NCBI RefSeq assembly: GCF_020966755.1
Contig: NZ_JAJKFT010000004.1
Location: 248,001-312,000, forward strand
Length of the DNA stretch: 64,000 nt
From: Blastopirellula sediminis
GTDB taxonomy: Bacteria; Planctomycetota; Planctomycetia; Pirellulales; Pirellulaceae
Direction: 5' to 3'
Numbering within the stretch: the stretch's first letter is position 1; every line of letters starts with the position of its first letter. This document shows, in pieces, positions 1 to 9,924 of this stretch. The notes beneath the pieces are model-generated. The model was given only the letters and a program-made list of their open reading frames with translations. It was not told the origin of the DNA and did no database searches. Position numbers and translations under genes: made by a program.

Positions 1-1923
1 GCTGTTGGGCAAGTCGCCCGTGCGATCGCCCATTACCGTCAGGCCGGCGGAGAACAATCGACGATTGACGAGCAGATGCTCAACGCTCGTTTAGCGCTGG
101 CGGCGGCGATGATCGGCGCTCCGGAAAGCGCCGAGCTTTCCACCTCCGTCGCGATCGGCGGAGAGTCCCTTTCTCCCGATGCGATCAAGCAGTTCGGCGA
201 GCAGCGGCGTTCGATCGGTTCCGACAACTGGAGCGCAGCGCGTCAGATGTCGATCGATTCGTCCCAGCTCGACTTCCCCCCGACCAATCCCAAAGTTGGC
301 GACGCCGTTCGCCTGCAACTCGATTTCGGCGAAGGGGCGAACGACCGGGACAACCTCTATGCGTCGAAGGATGTCGATTGGACCGCCGAAACGTTGGCGG
401 CGACGATGGCCGACGATCGCATTTATCTGAACAATCGCTTTCAACTGTTGGAGCTGAAGCCGGACTCGGGCGAAATCGCCTGGAAGACCGCGCGTATCGA
501 CAGCCATCGCGCTCGCGCTCATGACAAGTGGCCGCTGACGCCGATGCGGCCGGTCGTTGTCGGCGATCGCATTTTCGTCCGCTTGCTCCACTCCAATCGC
601 CCCGAGCTCTATTGCTTCAATCGGGCCGACGGAAAGAAGATTTGGCGTGCCGAGAGCGAACTGCCGGTCCTTTCCGATCCGCTTTGGATTCAGGGAGAGC
701 TGTTCGCCATCGTCGGTGAGGAAGACTCGCAAAACCTGTGGCAGATTCAACTGGCCCGCATCGATGCAGAAACAGGGGAAACGCTTAGCAAGCATTCGCT
801 GGTTCGGCTGCGACAATCGTGGGGCGAGCGGCGACTTTGTGCGGCGTCGGTCGCCGGCGACCTGATTGTGGTCGACTTGGGAGGCGCCGTGCTGGCTTGC
901 GATTTGTCCGGCGGCGTCCGCTGGGTTCGCAAGCAGACGTCGACGCCGACTTCCGCCGACAGCGATCTGGTCCGGCAGCAAGAGATGGCGCCGATCGTTG
1001 TCGACAATCGGGTGATCGTTCGCCAGGTTGGCGCACTTTCAATCGATTGCATCGACATTGCGACCGGTCGGCTCCTCTGGTCTCACTTCGCGCCCAATAT
1101 GGAGCGGAGCGTTGGACTGGCCGACGGTAAGTTTGTTTATTTGAATCGCGGCGAAGCGGTCGCGCTCCATGCCGAGGATGGCGAAGTCGCTTGGAAGCAC
1201 GACGACGATTGGCAAGTCTATTCCGCCGCGATCGCCGGTTCGTATCTGATCGAAGTCGCCGGCGGCGGTCGCCGTCTTGGCAACGATCGGGAAATCACTC
1301 CCTGGATTCGTTGGCTGTCGCTTGAGACTGGGCGGCCGATAGCCGGCGTACCGCTTGCCAAGCTGACTGACAAAGATCCACAGCTCGGCAAGCTGCTGAT
1401 TCACCCGCAGGGAACTTACGTCAGTCATCGCAAAGAGGCGCGCGATCTGGATCTCCGTCTGCATCGTCTGGAAGCGGCCAGCGATCCGTTGAAGCTGGGA
1501 GACTATCAGCCGGTCGCTGGCGCCAAACCGATCTTCCCGACGTTCGCCGCCGCTTGGGGCGGCAGCTTTCCTGGCTGGCGTTTCGCTACAGCGGAAACGA
1601 CGAGTGGGCAGTTGATCATCGAACAGGATGGCAAACCCGAGTTTGAACTCAATCTCCATCCGACGAATGAAACGACGCTGATCCATCCGGCCGAAGCAGG
1701 CAAGCAGGTCACGCTGGCGGTCGACCGCCGTGGCGCCAGAGGGGCGATTCGCGCACAGGTCCGTTGCGGAGACCAAATGCTGCTGGAAGGCCCCATGACC
1801 GACGAGGGGGATCAGGCCAAATTCTCGGTCAACTTGCCCCCCAATCATCAGGCCGGCGACCTGGTCGAAATCTCGCTGACCGGGGGCGGCAAGATCTTGG
1901 TGAGGAATTTAACGATTCAGTAG
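1..1923 (+). CDS. PQQ-like beta-propeller protein, 5' truncated by the window
   Basis: The frame is open from base 1, so the N-terminus lies outside the window. The visible part has repeated propeller blade signatures in which Gly-x-x-x-Trp follows a (D/T)G turn, for example GEIAW, GKKIW, GRLLW and GEVAW. This is typical of PQQ_2/BamB-like eight-bladed propellers. The short start (about 20 residues, ...ARAIAHYRQAGG) looks like the end of a helical, perhaps TPR, segment. There is no C-terminal membrane anchor. In planctomycetes such proteins are usually envelope-associated, and most are not proven quinoprotein dehydrogenases. It lies 116 bp upstream of the Bat-like block on the same strand and could be its first gene. 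The fold is well supported; the substrate is unknown. Confidence 0.85.
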   Translation, partial: AVGQVARAIAHYRQAGGEQSTIDEQMLNARLALAAAMIGAPESAELSTSVAIGGESLSPDAIKQFGEQRRSIGSDNWSAARQMSIDSSQLDFPPTNPKVGDAVRLQLDFGEGANDRDNLYASKDVDWTAETLAATMADDRIYLNNRFQLLELKPDSGEIAWKTARIDSHRARAHDKWPLTPMRPVVVGDRIFVRLLHSNRPELYCFNRADGKKIWRAESELPVLSDPLWIQGELFAIVGEEDSQNLWQIQLARIDAETGETLSKHSLVRLRQSWGERRLCAASVAGDLIVVDLGGAVLACDLSGGVRWVRKQTSTPTSADSDLVRQQEMAPIVVDNRVIVRQVGALSIDCIDIATGRLLWSHFAPNMERSVGLADGKFVYLNRGEAVALHAEDGEVAWKHDDDWQVYSAAIAGSYLIEVAGGGRRLGNDREITPWIRWLSLETGRPIAGVPLAKLTDKDPQLGKLLIHPQGTYVSHRKEARDLDLRLHRLEAASDPLKLGDYQPVAGAKPIFPTFAAAWGGSFPGWRFATAETTSGQLIIEQDGKPEFELNLHPTNETTLIHPAEAGKQVTLAVDRRGARGAIRAQVRCGDQMLLEGPMTDEGDQAKFSVNLPPNHQAGDLVEISLTGGGKILVRNLTIQ

Positions 1924-2039
1924 GTCGAGCCGCCGATTTTGGGGGAAACGGCCGGGATGTTTGAAATTCTGCGTAACGATCCCAGGACCTCCTTACATAC
2001 GATGGAAAGAGGCACTTTTCCTGGATAGTTGGACCTGTC

Positions 2040-3200
2040 GTGCGATCCTATTCCTTTTCACCCAAAGTTTTCGCCTGCTGGCTGCTGGTCGCGATCAGCC
2101 TGGCAAGCGTTCCCCATGCCGCTTTTGCGCAGGGGGAATGGGAAATGACGCCTGAGAGCGAAGCCGCTCTGGCTCGCGGTCTCGATTGGTTGGCCAAGAA
2201 TCAGGGCCCCAAAGGAAACTGGGAATCGGACGACCTCGGTTTGGTCGCCATGGGAACGTTGGCGTTTCTGGCCGACGGTCATGCTCCAGGACGAGGGAAG
2301 TACGGCCGGACTGTTGAACGAGCGGTCGATTATCTGCTAACGAACGCGAAGCCGTCGGGACTGCTCAACGTCGCCGATGCGCAGCGTGATATGTACAACC
2401 ATGGGCTGGCGACTTTCGTCCTCGGGCAGGCTCATGGAATGACCGGCGATCCGCGAATTAATTCGGCGCTCGACCGGTCTTTGAAACTCATTGCCAACAC
2501 GCAATGCGAAGATGGCGGTTGGGATTATCGTGCGCGGCGACAAGAGCATGGCCACGATCTCAGCCTGGCCGTCATGCAGGCCAAGGCGCTGCGGAGCGCC
2601 GTCGATAGCGGACTGGAAGTTCCGCCGGAAGTGATTCAGATGGCGATCGCTAGCGTGCGTGATCACTACGAACCGGAAGGGATTTCCCGCAACGCCCCCG
2701 AAACCGAACAGATGAAGCGGGCCGGTCAATTCACCTATTCGCGTAACGGCGGCAAGTCGTCGACCGCGATGGCGGCCGCCGGGGTAGTTTGCTTGCAGGA
2801 ATTTGGTCAGTACGACGACTGGCGCATCCGCAAGAACATGGACATCATCAACGTCCAGATCGAACAGCTCAAAGGAAAGGAAGAACGTCACAACGGCAAA
2901 CTGCCGTTTGACGCCTACACCTTATATTACGTCGGACAAGCGTTGTATCAGGTTGGCGGAGACGACTGGAAAAAGTCGTATCCGATTTTGCGAGATCAGG
3001 TCGTCGCGAGTCAGATTATTCGACCTGATAATCCTCGCGAGCACGGCAAGTGGAACGCCGGCGCTCACTTGGGCGGCATGCCCAGCGAACTGTACGGCAC
3101 CGCGGTCGGTTGCTTCATTCTGGCGATGCCCAATCGCTACCTGCCGATTCTGCAGGAAGGCCGCATCGAAGGATTGTCGCAGCAGTTTAATTCCAACTAG
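2040..3200 (+). CDS. secreted prenyltransferase/squalene-oxidase repeat protein
   Basis: A protein of 386 aa with a GTG start. An N-terminal hydrophobic signal (about residues 8-30, cleavage near HAAFAQ) precedes alpha-alpha repeats of the terpene-cyclase/prenyltransferase fold. These carry QW-like motifs such as LAKNQGPKGNW (about 50-60) and CEDGGWDY (about 160). The DxDD or DCTAE motif of true squalene-hopene cyclases is not visible, and the protein is exported, so a cyclase reaction is unlikely. A substrate- or partner-binding alpha-toroid is the safer reading. It lies 35 bp upstream of the BatA-like gene, and in planctomycetes this fold recurs beside MoxR/BatA-type clusters, suggesting a periplasmic partner. 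The GTG was chosen because it directly precedes the signal peptide. Confidence 0.8.
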   Translation: MRSYSFSPKVFACWLLVAISLASVPHAAFAQGEWEMTPESEAALARGLDWLAKNQGPKGNWESDDLGLVAMGTLAFLADGHAPGRGKYGRTVERAVDYLLTNAKPSGLLNVADAQRDMYNHGLATFVLGQAHGMTGDPRINSALDRSLKLIANTQCEDGGWDYRARRQEHGHDLSLAVMQAKALRSAVDSGLEVPPEVIQMAIASVRDHYEPEGISRNAPETEQMKRAGQFTYSRNGGKSSTAMAAAGVVCLQEFGQYDDWRIRKNMDIINVQIEQLKGKEERHNGKLPFDAYTLYYVGQALYQVGGDDWKKSYPILRDQVVASQIIRPDNPREHGKWNAGAHLGGMPSELYGTAVGCFILAMPNRYLPILQEGRIEGLSQQFNSN

Positions 3201-3235
3201 CGCTACTCGAATCTACGCTCCTACCAGGCAGACGG

Positions 3236-5752
3236 ATGAACTTTCTCCCCTCACTCACGGCTAGCGGTTTCGCCATTGCGGGACTGTTGTGCGCAGCGGG
3301 GCCGATCATCATTCACTTGATGAATCGCCGCCGTTATCGCACCGTGCACTGGGGCGCCATGGACTTCCTGCAGCAAGCGATGAAGCGGAATCGCCGCATC
3401 CTGCAGCTCCGCGACATCTTGCTGATGATCTTGCGGACTGCGGCGGTGCTGCTGTTCGGTTTGGCGCTGGCGCGTCCTTTCCTGTCGGTCGGAGCGAGCG
3501 ACTTTGACGCTTCTCAACCGCTGCTCGCGGTTTTGGCGATCGACAACAGCATGAGCATGGGAGTCGAATCGCTCGACGGAACCTTGCTCGACGAAGCGAA
3601 ACGTCAGGCGATCGACTTTCTCGATCAACTTCCTCCCGGCAGTCGCATCAACGTGATCGCCGCTTGCGGTTCGACTCGCTCGACGGCGGTCGATCCTTAC
3701 CGAACCCGCGAGGACGCCGCCGCCGCGATCGCCGCCATCGATCCGACCGACCGCGAGGCCGACTTGATCGCCGTCGGCAACCAAATCGCCGTCGCCGCCG
3801 CTCACACGCCGACTCTCTCGCCGCGCGCGATCTTCTTTACCGATCAACAAGCGAGCGCTTGGGACGACCTGCGCTCGGCCGCTCAGTGGGAACAGTTCCC
3901 GCCGCTCCAAGTGGTCGAAATCGGCGCCGACGATTCGACCAACACTTCGATCTCCGGCTTTGAACTGCAAGACGCGCTGGCCGATATCGATACGCCCTCG
4001 ACGTTCGTCGTCCGCGTCTCCCATACCGGCGAAAACTCGCGTGACGACGTGCCAGTCGTCTTCAGCGTGAACGGCGAAGAAGTCGATTCGCAGATGATCT
4101 CGCTCCCGCCGAACAGCGAACGGGAGTTGACCTTTGAGTATCTCTTCGACGGCATGGCGATCGAGCCTGGCAAAGCGACCACGGTCGCGGTCGAAGTTTC
4201 GCTGCCCCCCGATCGCCTCCCGGCCGACGACTCGCGCACGATCGTCGCGTCGGTCGTCGCCGCGCTGCCGGTCGTCTTTCTTGATTCGATGGCCGAAGCG
4301 GACGAAGATCCTCGCCGCAATCGTTATGGCGAAACCTGGGCGCTCCGCCGCTTGCTGGCGCCGGTCACCAGTCGCCGCGAAGAGCAGCGCCAATTGATTC
4401 AGGTTCGTCATCGCCGCTTGGAAGATCTTGACGCTCCCAGCTTGCGGGCGTTGCTTGAAGACGCGCGTCTGGCGGTGGTTGGCGGAATCGCGGAGCCGCC
4501 GGAGTTTGCGGTCGACGTTTTGAACGAATTCGTCAGCCAAGGTGGACAACTCGTCATTTCGGCCGGCGGCGAATTTGATCCGGCTCGCTGGACGCAGGTC
4601 GCTTGGCGCGATGGCGCCGGAATCTTGCCCGCGCCGCTGGAACCGATTCCCAATGGCGTCTCGCTTGACGCTAACGTTGACCGACTCGAGCCGTTCCGTC
4701 TGTCGTATGACAGCATGCGAGACAACGCTTACTTCCAGTTGTCGGGACTCTCCGATTCGCAACTATTGGATCTCTACGCCGAGCCTCTCTTCTTCAAGTC
4801 GATCGTTCCTCGCATTGACGAGACGACGGTCGCGGCGGTTCAGAAGGCGACAAAGGCTGAGGCGAACAAACAAGTTGACGAAGAGGACATGACCTCGGAC
4901 CGTTGGTTGCTGTGGCGCAATGACGTTACAAAAACGACTGCCGTTTCCGAAACGGCCGAGAAAGAAGCAGCCGATTCGAAAGAAGGGGAATCGGCCGAGC
5001 CGAAAGAGACGCCGTTTGATCGACGCTTGTTGCCCCGCATCCTCGCTCGGTTTGATAACGATCAGCCGTTCCTGGTGGAACGACAAATGGGCGACGGCAA
5101 GGTTTTGCTCGTTTCGACCGGTATCGATAACCTCTGGAACACCTTGCCGCGTACGAACGCCGTGCTGATCTTCGACCGCTTGTTGCGAGGGATGCTCGAA
5201 ACGACGTTGCCGCAGCGCAACTTCCCGACCCTCACGCAGGTTTCGCTCCCGCTCGAGTCGGCGTCGACCACGACGATGGTTCAGTTGGCCCGTCCCGGCG
5301 TCGACGGGGCCGAAGAACTGCCGATCGGCTTTCTTGATGATCAAACCCGCGGCGTGACCGTGCCGCAATTGCTCCGCGGCGGAAAGTACGAGTTGACCGT
5401 CAGCGAACGTCAACTGAGCAGCGATCCGACCCTGTCGCCGGAACCGCCGCAAACGATGATCTTGGCGGTGCAGCCGCAAGCGGCCGAATCGCAGATCGAA
5501 CGACTCACGCATGAAGACTTCGAGTCCCGCGGGCTCAGCGAAAAGATCAAATGGCTCTCTCCGGGCGAAGTGATTAGCCTGGCCGGGGCTCAGATACGTG
5601 GACAAGACTGGTGGAAGTACCTGATCGGGCTGGCGCTCGCTTGTCTGCTGATTGAAATGCTGTTGATTGCTCGGCCGAATTGGGTCGATCGACTCTTCTC
5701 CCGCTCGGAGTCGACCGGCGCCACCCCTTTGAACGAGGAGGCTCGTTCGTAA
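3236..5752 (+). CDS. BatA-like membrane protein with VWA domain
   Basis: A protein of 838 aa. Residues 1-85 match the aerotolerance-regulator N-terminal (BatA) domain: a first membrane segment (about 9-28), HLMNRRRYRTVHWGAMDFL, a basic RRILQLRD stretch and a second membrane segment (about 61-82, ending LARPF). A von Willebrand A domain follows with an intact metal-binding DxSxS motif (D103-N-S-M-S107). The large middle and C-terminal region is probably extracytoplasmic, with a last transmembrane helix at about 790-812 and a short charged tail. Family knowledge: BatA proteins work with MoxR ATPases and DUF58 proteins, both encoded downstream here. The TAA abuts the ATG of the next gene, so the two are probably coupled. 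The target is unknown. Confidence 0.88.
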   Translation: MNFLPSLTASGFAIAGLLCAAGPIIIHLMNRRRYRTVHWGAMDFLQQAMKRNRRILQLRDILLMILRTAAVLLFGLALARPFLSVGASDFDASQPLLAVLAIDNSMSMGVESLDGTLLDEAKRQAIDFLDQLPPGSRINVIAACGSTRSTAVDPYRTREDAAAAIAAIDPTDREADLIAVGNQIAVAAAHTPTLSPRAIFFTDQQASAWDDLRSAAQWEQFPPLQVVEIGADDSTNTSISGFELQDALADIDTPSTFVVRVSHTGENSRDDVPVVFSVNGEEVDSQMISLPPNSERELTFEYLFDGMAIEPGKATTVAVEVSLPPDRLPADDSRTIVASVVAALPVVFLDSMAEADEDPRRNRYGETWALRRLLAPVTSRREEQRQLIQVRHRRLEDLDAPSLRALLEDARLAVVGGIAEPPEFAVDVLNEFVSQGGQLVISAGGEFDPARWTQVAWRDGAGILPAPLEPIPNGVSLDANVDRLEPFRLSYDSMRDNAYFQLSGLSDSQLLDLYAEPLFFKSIVPRIDETTVAAVQKATKAEANKQVDEEDMTSDRWLLWRNDVTKTTAVSETAEKEAADSKEGESAEPKETPFDRRLLPRILARFDNDQPFLVERQMGDGKVLLVSTGIDNLWNTLPRTNAVLIFDRLLRGMLETTLPQRNFPTLTQVSLPLESASTTTMVQLARPGVDGAEELPIGFLDDQTRGVTVPQLLRGGKYELTVSERQLSSDPTLSPEPPQTMILAVQPQAAESQIERLTHEDFESRGLSEKIKWLSPGEVISLAGAQIRGQDWWKYLIGLALACLLIEMLLIARPNWVDRLFSRSESTGATPLNEEARS

Positions 5753-8245
5753 ATGACCGAAACGCTCGGCTGGCTTCTGAACATTCGCAACGCGTCGTCG
5801 ATCGATCGCGTGCATCTTTCTCTGGCGGCGCCGTGGGCAAGCGGCAACGCCTTTTGGGTCATCCTGGGATGTGCTGCGGCGCTGTGCGCTTCGCTCTGGT
5901 TCTATGCGAAGTTCCATCCGCGGCTCAGCGGCTGGGCGCGATACGCGCTCGGGGCGACGCGCGGATTGCTGCTCGCGCTGCTGATCTTCACCTTGGCTGA
6001 CCCGATCCTGCAAGTCACGGCGACCAATGATCCGGAGCCTGTCGTTTACGCCGTATTCGACGGAACCGAGAGCATGACGATCGCCGATGACTTGCCCGTG
6101 GAAACGCGCGAGGCATTGGCTGCCGTTGTTGGACTACAGACGCAAGGGAGTTCAGCAGCGCTGGGGACCGCTGGGTCTGCAGCCGCCTCGCGCGCCCAAT
6201 GGTTGCAGGCTTACCTGCAAAATCCGAACGGCAACCTGCTGACCCGCCTGGCCGAAGAGCGGGGAGTGCAAGTCGAGCCGTTCATCTTCGACGGACAAAA
6301 CACCAGCCGCCTCCGTCGTCTACTGAATGATGAAGAGAACGCCGAGAAGAGCGAACTCTCGGACGCCGCGGCGCAGCTGACGACCGAAGGACGCGTTACG
6401 GCGCTCGGCGATATGCTGCACGACTTGTCGACGCAACATCGGACGAGCCGCCTGGCGAGCGTCCTCCTCTTCAGCGACTTCGCCCAAAATGCTGGGGCTC
6501 CGCCGCTCAACGCCGCTCGTAGCGGATTGAGCCCGGTTGAGCGAGTCGGCGCTCCGATCTACACAATTGGCCTCGGCGTGCAATCGGCGGTCGACATCGC
6601 CGTCGACGTCCAGCCTCCACCGAAGATGAAGAAGGCGGAACGTGCGACGATCGCCGTTCGGGTGAATCAATCGGGCCTGACCGGAGAAACGGTCGATGTG
6701 AACGTCTACGCCGAGCCGCTGGAAGGGGATTCGCTGACCGGCATGTCGCGGATCCCGGTCGGCACGACGACGTTGACGCTTGATTCGAGCGTAATGTACG
6801 TCGACATGCCCTTCACGCCGGAACAAGCAGGCCGCTTCGCGTTCATCGCCGAAGTCGAACCGCAGATCGGCGAAGCGACGCTGGAGAACAACACCTCGGT
6901 TCGCGCAGTGAACATTATCGACGACTACTTGCGGCTGATGTTCGTCGAAAACGAACCGACCTGGGAATGGCGGTTCGTCAAAGAAGTGTTCCATCGCGAT
7001 CGCCTGGTTGGGATGCGAGGCTTCCGCACGTTCCTCCGTTCGGCCGACCCGAAGGTCCGTCAGAACAACGAACTCTTCCTGCCGACATTGACGCCGCAGC
7101 GAAGCGAGTTTTTCGCCAACGACGTGATCTTCCTCGGCGACATGCCGGGGAACGCGCTCAGCGATCGCTTCTGCGAAATGACGAAAGAATTTGTCGGGCA
7201 GTTTGGCGGCGGTTTGGTGGTGATCGCCGGGCCGCGGTTTGGGCCTTCGCAGCTTAACGGCACTCCGCTGGCCGACATGTTGCCGGTGAAGGTCGACGGG
7301 TCGATGGCGATTCGCGACGACAAAGAATTTGAACTGCGACTGACGCCGCTTGGTCAGCAAACCGATTTCATGCAGTTGGGCGAAACGACCGACAGTCGCG
7401 AAAACGCCGCCGCTTGGAAGTCGCTCGGCAAGCTCCCTTGGTACCAGCCGGTGCAAGGGGTTCACTCGCAAGCAACCGTGCTGGCCGAACATCCATTCGA
7501 CCTTTGTGCGGACGGCAAAACGCCGCAGCCGCTGATCGCAATTCGTCGCTACGGCGCCGGCGAAGTGGTTTACGTCAGCTTCAACGAACTATGGCGTCTC
7601 CGCCGCATGCACGGCGAAAAGTACTACCGCCAGTTCTGGTCGCAGTTGATCAATCGCCTCGGCTTGAGCCATGCTCTGGGCGCCCAAAAACGGTTTGTGG
7701 TTCGGGCCGAACGAGACCAGTATCTGGTCGACGAAAAGGCGCTGATCTCGGTCGAAGCGTACGACGAAAACTTCGAGCCGCTGTCGGCCGCCACCTTGCC
7801 CGGCGGCGCGCTGCAAGGAGAAATCGAAACGCCTGACGATGTAGGGCGTCCCTCGCCGCCGCGGGAGATTTCGATCCCCGAACTGCGGACCGGCCGCTTC
7901 GAAATTCGCGTGCCGATCAGTCGACAAGGGCAGTACGTGGTTCGGGTCAAAGACCCGGTGACCGATAAGGTGAGCGAAGTTCGCTTCCAGGCGACCGGCG
8001 CTTCGGCCGAACTACGCAGTGCGGTCCGCAACGTCAGCCTGCAAAACGAAATCGCCCAGCAGTCAGGCGGCCTGCCGGTCGAGCTGGAAGATGTCGAATC
8101 GCTGCTCGATAAGATCCAATTGAAAGACGTTCGCGAGGAAGTGACCCGCAACGAACCGTTGTGGGGAACGCCAATCTGGTTCGTTTTAGTCGTCGGCTTG
8201 ATGCTGGGCGAATGGTACTCGCGGAAGAGGGCGAACCTGGCATGA
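5753..8245 (+). CDS. VWA/glutamine-amidotransferase-like membrane protein
   Basis: A protein of 830 aa. Two N-terminal membrane segments (about 34-52 and 66-88) are followed by a VWA-like strand, VVYAVFDGTESM, whose metal site reads D-G-T-E-S rather than D-x-S-x-S. A central segment (FVGQFGGGLVVIAGP) resembles the class I glutamine-amidotransferase-like fold often found in large planctomycete VWA membrane proteins. A catalytic Cys/His pair was not recognised there. A C-terminal membrane helix sits at about 805-822. It starts immediately after the BatA-like stop codon and its own TGA overlaps the next ATG (ATGA). The topology resembles the upstream protein, so the two may be diverged partners in one envelope complex. 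The specific role is unknown. Confidence 0.82.
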   Translation: MTETLGWLLNIRNASSIDRVHLSLAAPWASGNAFWVILGCAAALCASLWFYAKFHPRLSGWARYALGATRGLLLALLIFTLADPILQVTATNDPEPVVYAVFDGTESMTIADDLPVETREALAAVVGLQTQGSSAALGTAGSAAASRAQWLQAYLQNPNGNLLTRLAEERGVQVEPFIFDGQNTSRLRRLLNDEENAEKSELSDAAAQLTTEGRVTALGDMLHDLSTQHRTSRLASVLLFSDFAQNAGAPPLNAARSGLSPVERVGAPIYTIGLGVQSAVDIAVDVQPPPKMKKAERATIAVRVNQSGLTGETVDVNVYAEPLEGDSLTGMSRIPVGTTTLTLDSSVMYVDMPFTPEQAGRFAFIAEVEPQIGEATLENNTSVRAVNIIDDYLRLMFVENEPTWEWRFVKEVFHRDRLVGMRGFRTFLRSADPKVRQNNELFLPTLTPQRSEFFANDVIFLGDMPGNALSDRFCEMTKEFVGQFGGGLVVIAGPRFGPSQLNGTPLADMLPVKVDGSMAIRDDKEFELRLTPLGQQTDFMQLGETTDSRENAAAWKSLGKLPWYQPVQGVHSQATVLAEHPFDLCADGKTPQPLIAIRRYGAGEVVYVSFNELWRLRRMHGEKYYRQFWSQLINRLGLSHALGAQKRFVVRAERDQYLVDEKALISVEAYDENFEPLSAATLPGGALQGEIETPDDVGRPSPPREISIPELRTGRFEIRVPISRQGQYVVRVKDPVTDKVSEVRFQATGASAELRSAVRNVSLQNEIAQQSGGLPVELEDVESLLDKIQLKDVREEVTRNEPLWGTPIWFVLVVGLMLGEWYSRKRANLA

Positions 8246-9924
8246 CCCGCAGCAAACTAAACCAACTTCGCTGGCAACTGCAGAAGTTGCGACAAGCCCG
8301 TCGCAGCGTTCGCTTAGGAAGTGCGCTCGCGGTGATCGTCGGCAGCTTGCTGCTGGCGCTGCTCCTCGTCTTCGGACTCGACGTCGCACTCGAAATGAAC
8401 GTCGCTCAGCGAGTGATCATTCTGGTGATTGCTACGGCGACGCTAATCTGGGCCTGGCGAAAATTCGCCGCCCCGTGGCTGGGAACCAGCGAAACGACGC
8501 TCGACATGGCGATGCTGGTCGAACGACGACATGGAATCGAAAGCGATCTGGTCGGCGCGCTCCAATTTGAATCGCCCGAAGCGACGAAGTGGGGGTCGGC
8601 GGAACTCGAATCGGCGGTGATCGATTACGTCGCCGAACTGGGCGGCGACATCGACGTGTTCGACGGATTCGACAGCAGCCCGCTCCGTCGCCGGATGACC
8701 TGGGCGGCGGTCATTCTGGTGTTCGCCATCGGAACGGCGGCGCTCGCCCCGCGTCATGTTTGGACGTTCATGCAGCGTCTGGCCCTGAGCGACATCCACT
8801 ATCCGACCAAGACGACGATCGAGTCGATTCGCATCGGCGGCGTCGACGTTGATCCGACGCAAGCCGCCAAAACGGTGGTGAAGATCGGCTATGGTCAGCC
8901 GTTCGACGTGCAAGTGCTCGCCTCTGGGGTGTTGCCGGCCAGCGGGCAGTTTTCTCTCACCGGTAAGAGCGGCGCGACGCAGGTCGATTTGCTGCCGCCG
9001 AAGGAAGAGATCGAAGGAGCGAATTTCGTCGCCCAGTTACCCCGATTGATGGAGCCGGCCGTTTATCAGATTTCGCTCGGCGATAGCTGGACCGATCCTG
9101 CCCAAATCGAAGTGCTGCCGCTGCCGACGATGGAGACCGAGATGTCGGTCACGCCGCCCGAATACGCCATCGGCTTGGAGAGCGGCGAATCGGCTCGTGG
9201 TCTACAGCGGGCCGTTCTGGAAGGAAGTCGCGTCGATCTGCAGATCATCAGCAGCAAGCCGCTGGCGACCTCGCTGTTGCACCTGACCGTCGGTGAAGAA
9301 GAAAGCACGATCGAAATGGTCGCCTCCGACGACAAGAAGCTGACCTGGAACCTGCCGCCAAGCGAAACGCCGTTCACCAGCGTCGCCGCTCCGGTTCGAT
9401 TCGAGTTGGAAATGAAGGACGAAGATGGACTCGCGCCGCAGTTCATTCCCAAAGGTTATCTCCGACTGAAAAACGATCGAGCGCCGCAAATCGCCGCCAG
9501 CGCGATTCACCGCGTCGTCCTGCCGACCGCCAAGCCGGTGATCGCGTTCCGCGTGAGCGACGACTACGGGGTAGCGTCGATCAAACTGCAATTGAAAGTC
9601 GAGCGGGGAGAGGATGAGTTCGCGGTGAAGACTTACGAACTGCTCGATAACCCGCTGAAAGCGAGCCAACTTCCCTTCTCCAGTGAATACTCGCTTCCCC
9701 TTTCGGAGTTGAAGCTCGAAAAGGGAGATAGTTTGAGCGTCACGCTGGAAGCCCGCGATTGGCGCGGCCGGGGCGAAGGGGTGGTCGCTATCAGCGAACC
9801 GCTGGTCTTGGAAGTGTCGGACGAAAGCGGCGTGCTGGCCGCAATCTCGGAAGCGGACCAACGCTCCGAAGAGCAACTCACCGAAATCATCAAACGTCAA
9901 CTCGGGATTGGAGAGGCGCGATGA
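8242..9924 (+). CDS. DUF4175-like three-helix membrane protein
   Basis: A protein of 560 aa. The start is the ATG in the ATGA overlap with the upstream stop; an open frame reaches further upstream but would overlap needlessly. A basic amphipathic N-terminus (KLRQARRSVR) precedes two membrane helices (about 26-46 and 57-72), and a third lies at about 152-170 (WAAVILVFAIGTAALAP). The remainder looks like tandem beta-sandwich extracytoplasmic domains (for example YPTKTTIESIRIGG and DGLAPQFIPKGYLRL). This layout matches the N-terminal half of DUF4175-type proteins, whose coiled-coil half here appears to be the separate downstream gene. Overlapping start and stop codons on both sides imply coupled translation and probably a stoichiometric complex. 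No enzymatic motif was found. Confidence 0.75.
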   Translation: MTRSKLNQLRWQLQKLRQARRSVRLGSALAVIVGSLLLALLLVFGLDVALEMNVAQRVIILVIATATLIWAWRKFAAPWLGTSETTLDMAMLVERRHGIESDLVGALQFESPEATKWGSAELESAVIDYVAELGGDIDVFDGFDSSPLRRRMTWAAVILVFAIGTAALAPRHVWTFMQRLALSDIHYPTKTTIESIRIGGVDVDPTQAAKTVVKIGYGQPFDVQVLASGVLPASGQFSLTGKSGATQVDLLPPKEEIEGANFVAQLPRLMEPAVYQISLGDSWTDPAQIEVLPLPTMETEMSVTPPEYAIGLESGESARGLQRAVLEGSRVDLQIISSKPLATSLLHLTVGEEESTIEMVASDDKKLTWNLPPSETPFTSVAAPVRFELEMKDEDGLAPQFIPKGYLRLKNDRAPQIAASAIHRVVLPTAKPVIAFRVSDDYGVASIKLQLKVERGEDEFAVKTYELLDNPLKASQLPFSSEYSLPLSELKLEKGDSLSVTLEARDWRGRGEGVVAISEPLVLEVSDESGVLAAISEADQRSEEQLTEIIKRQLGIGEAR

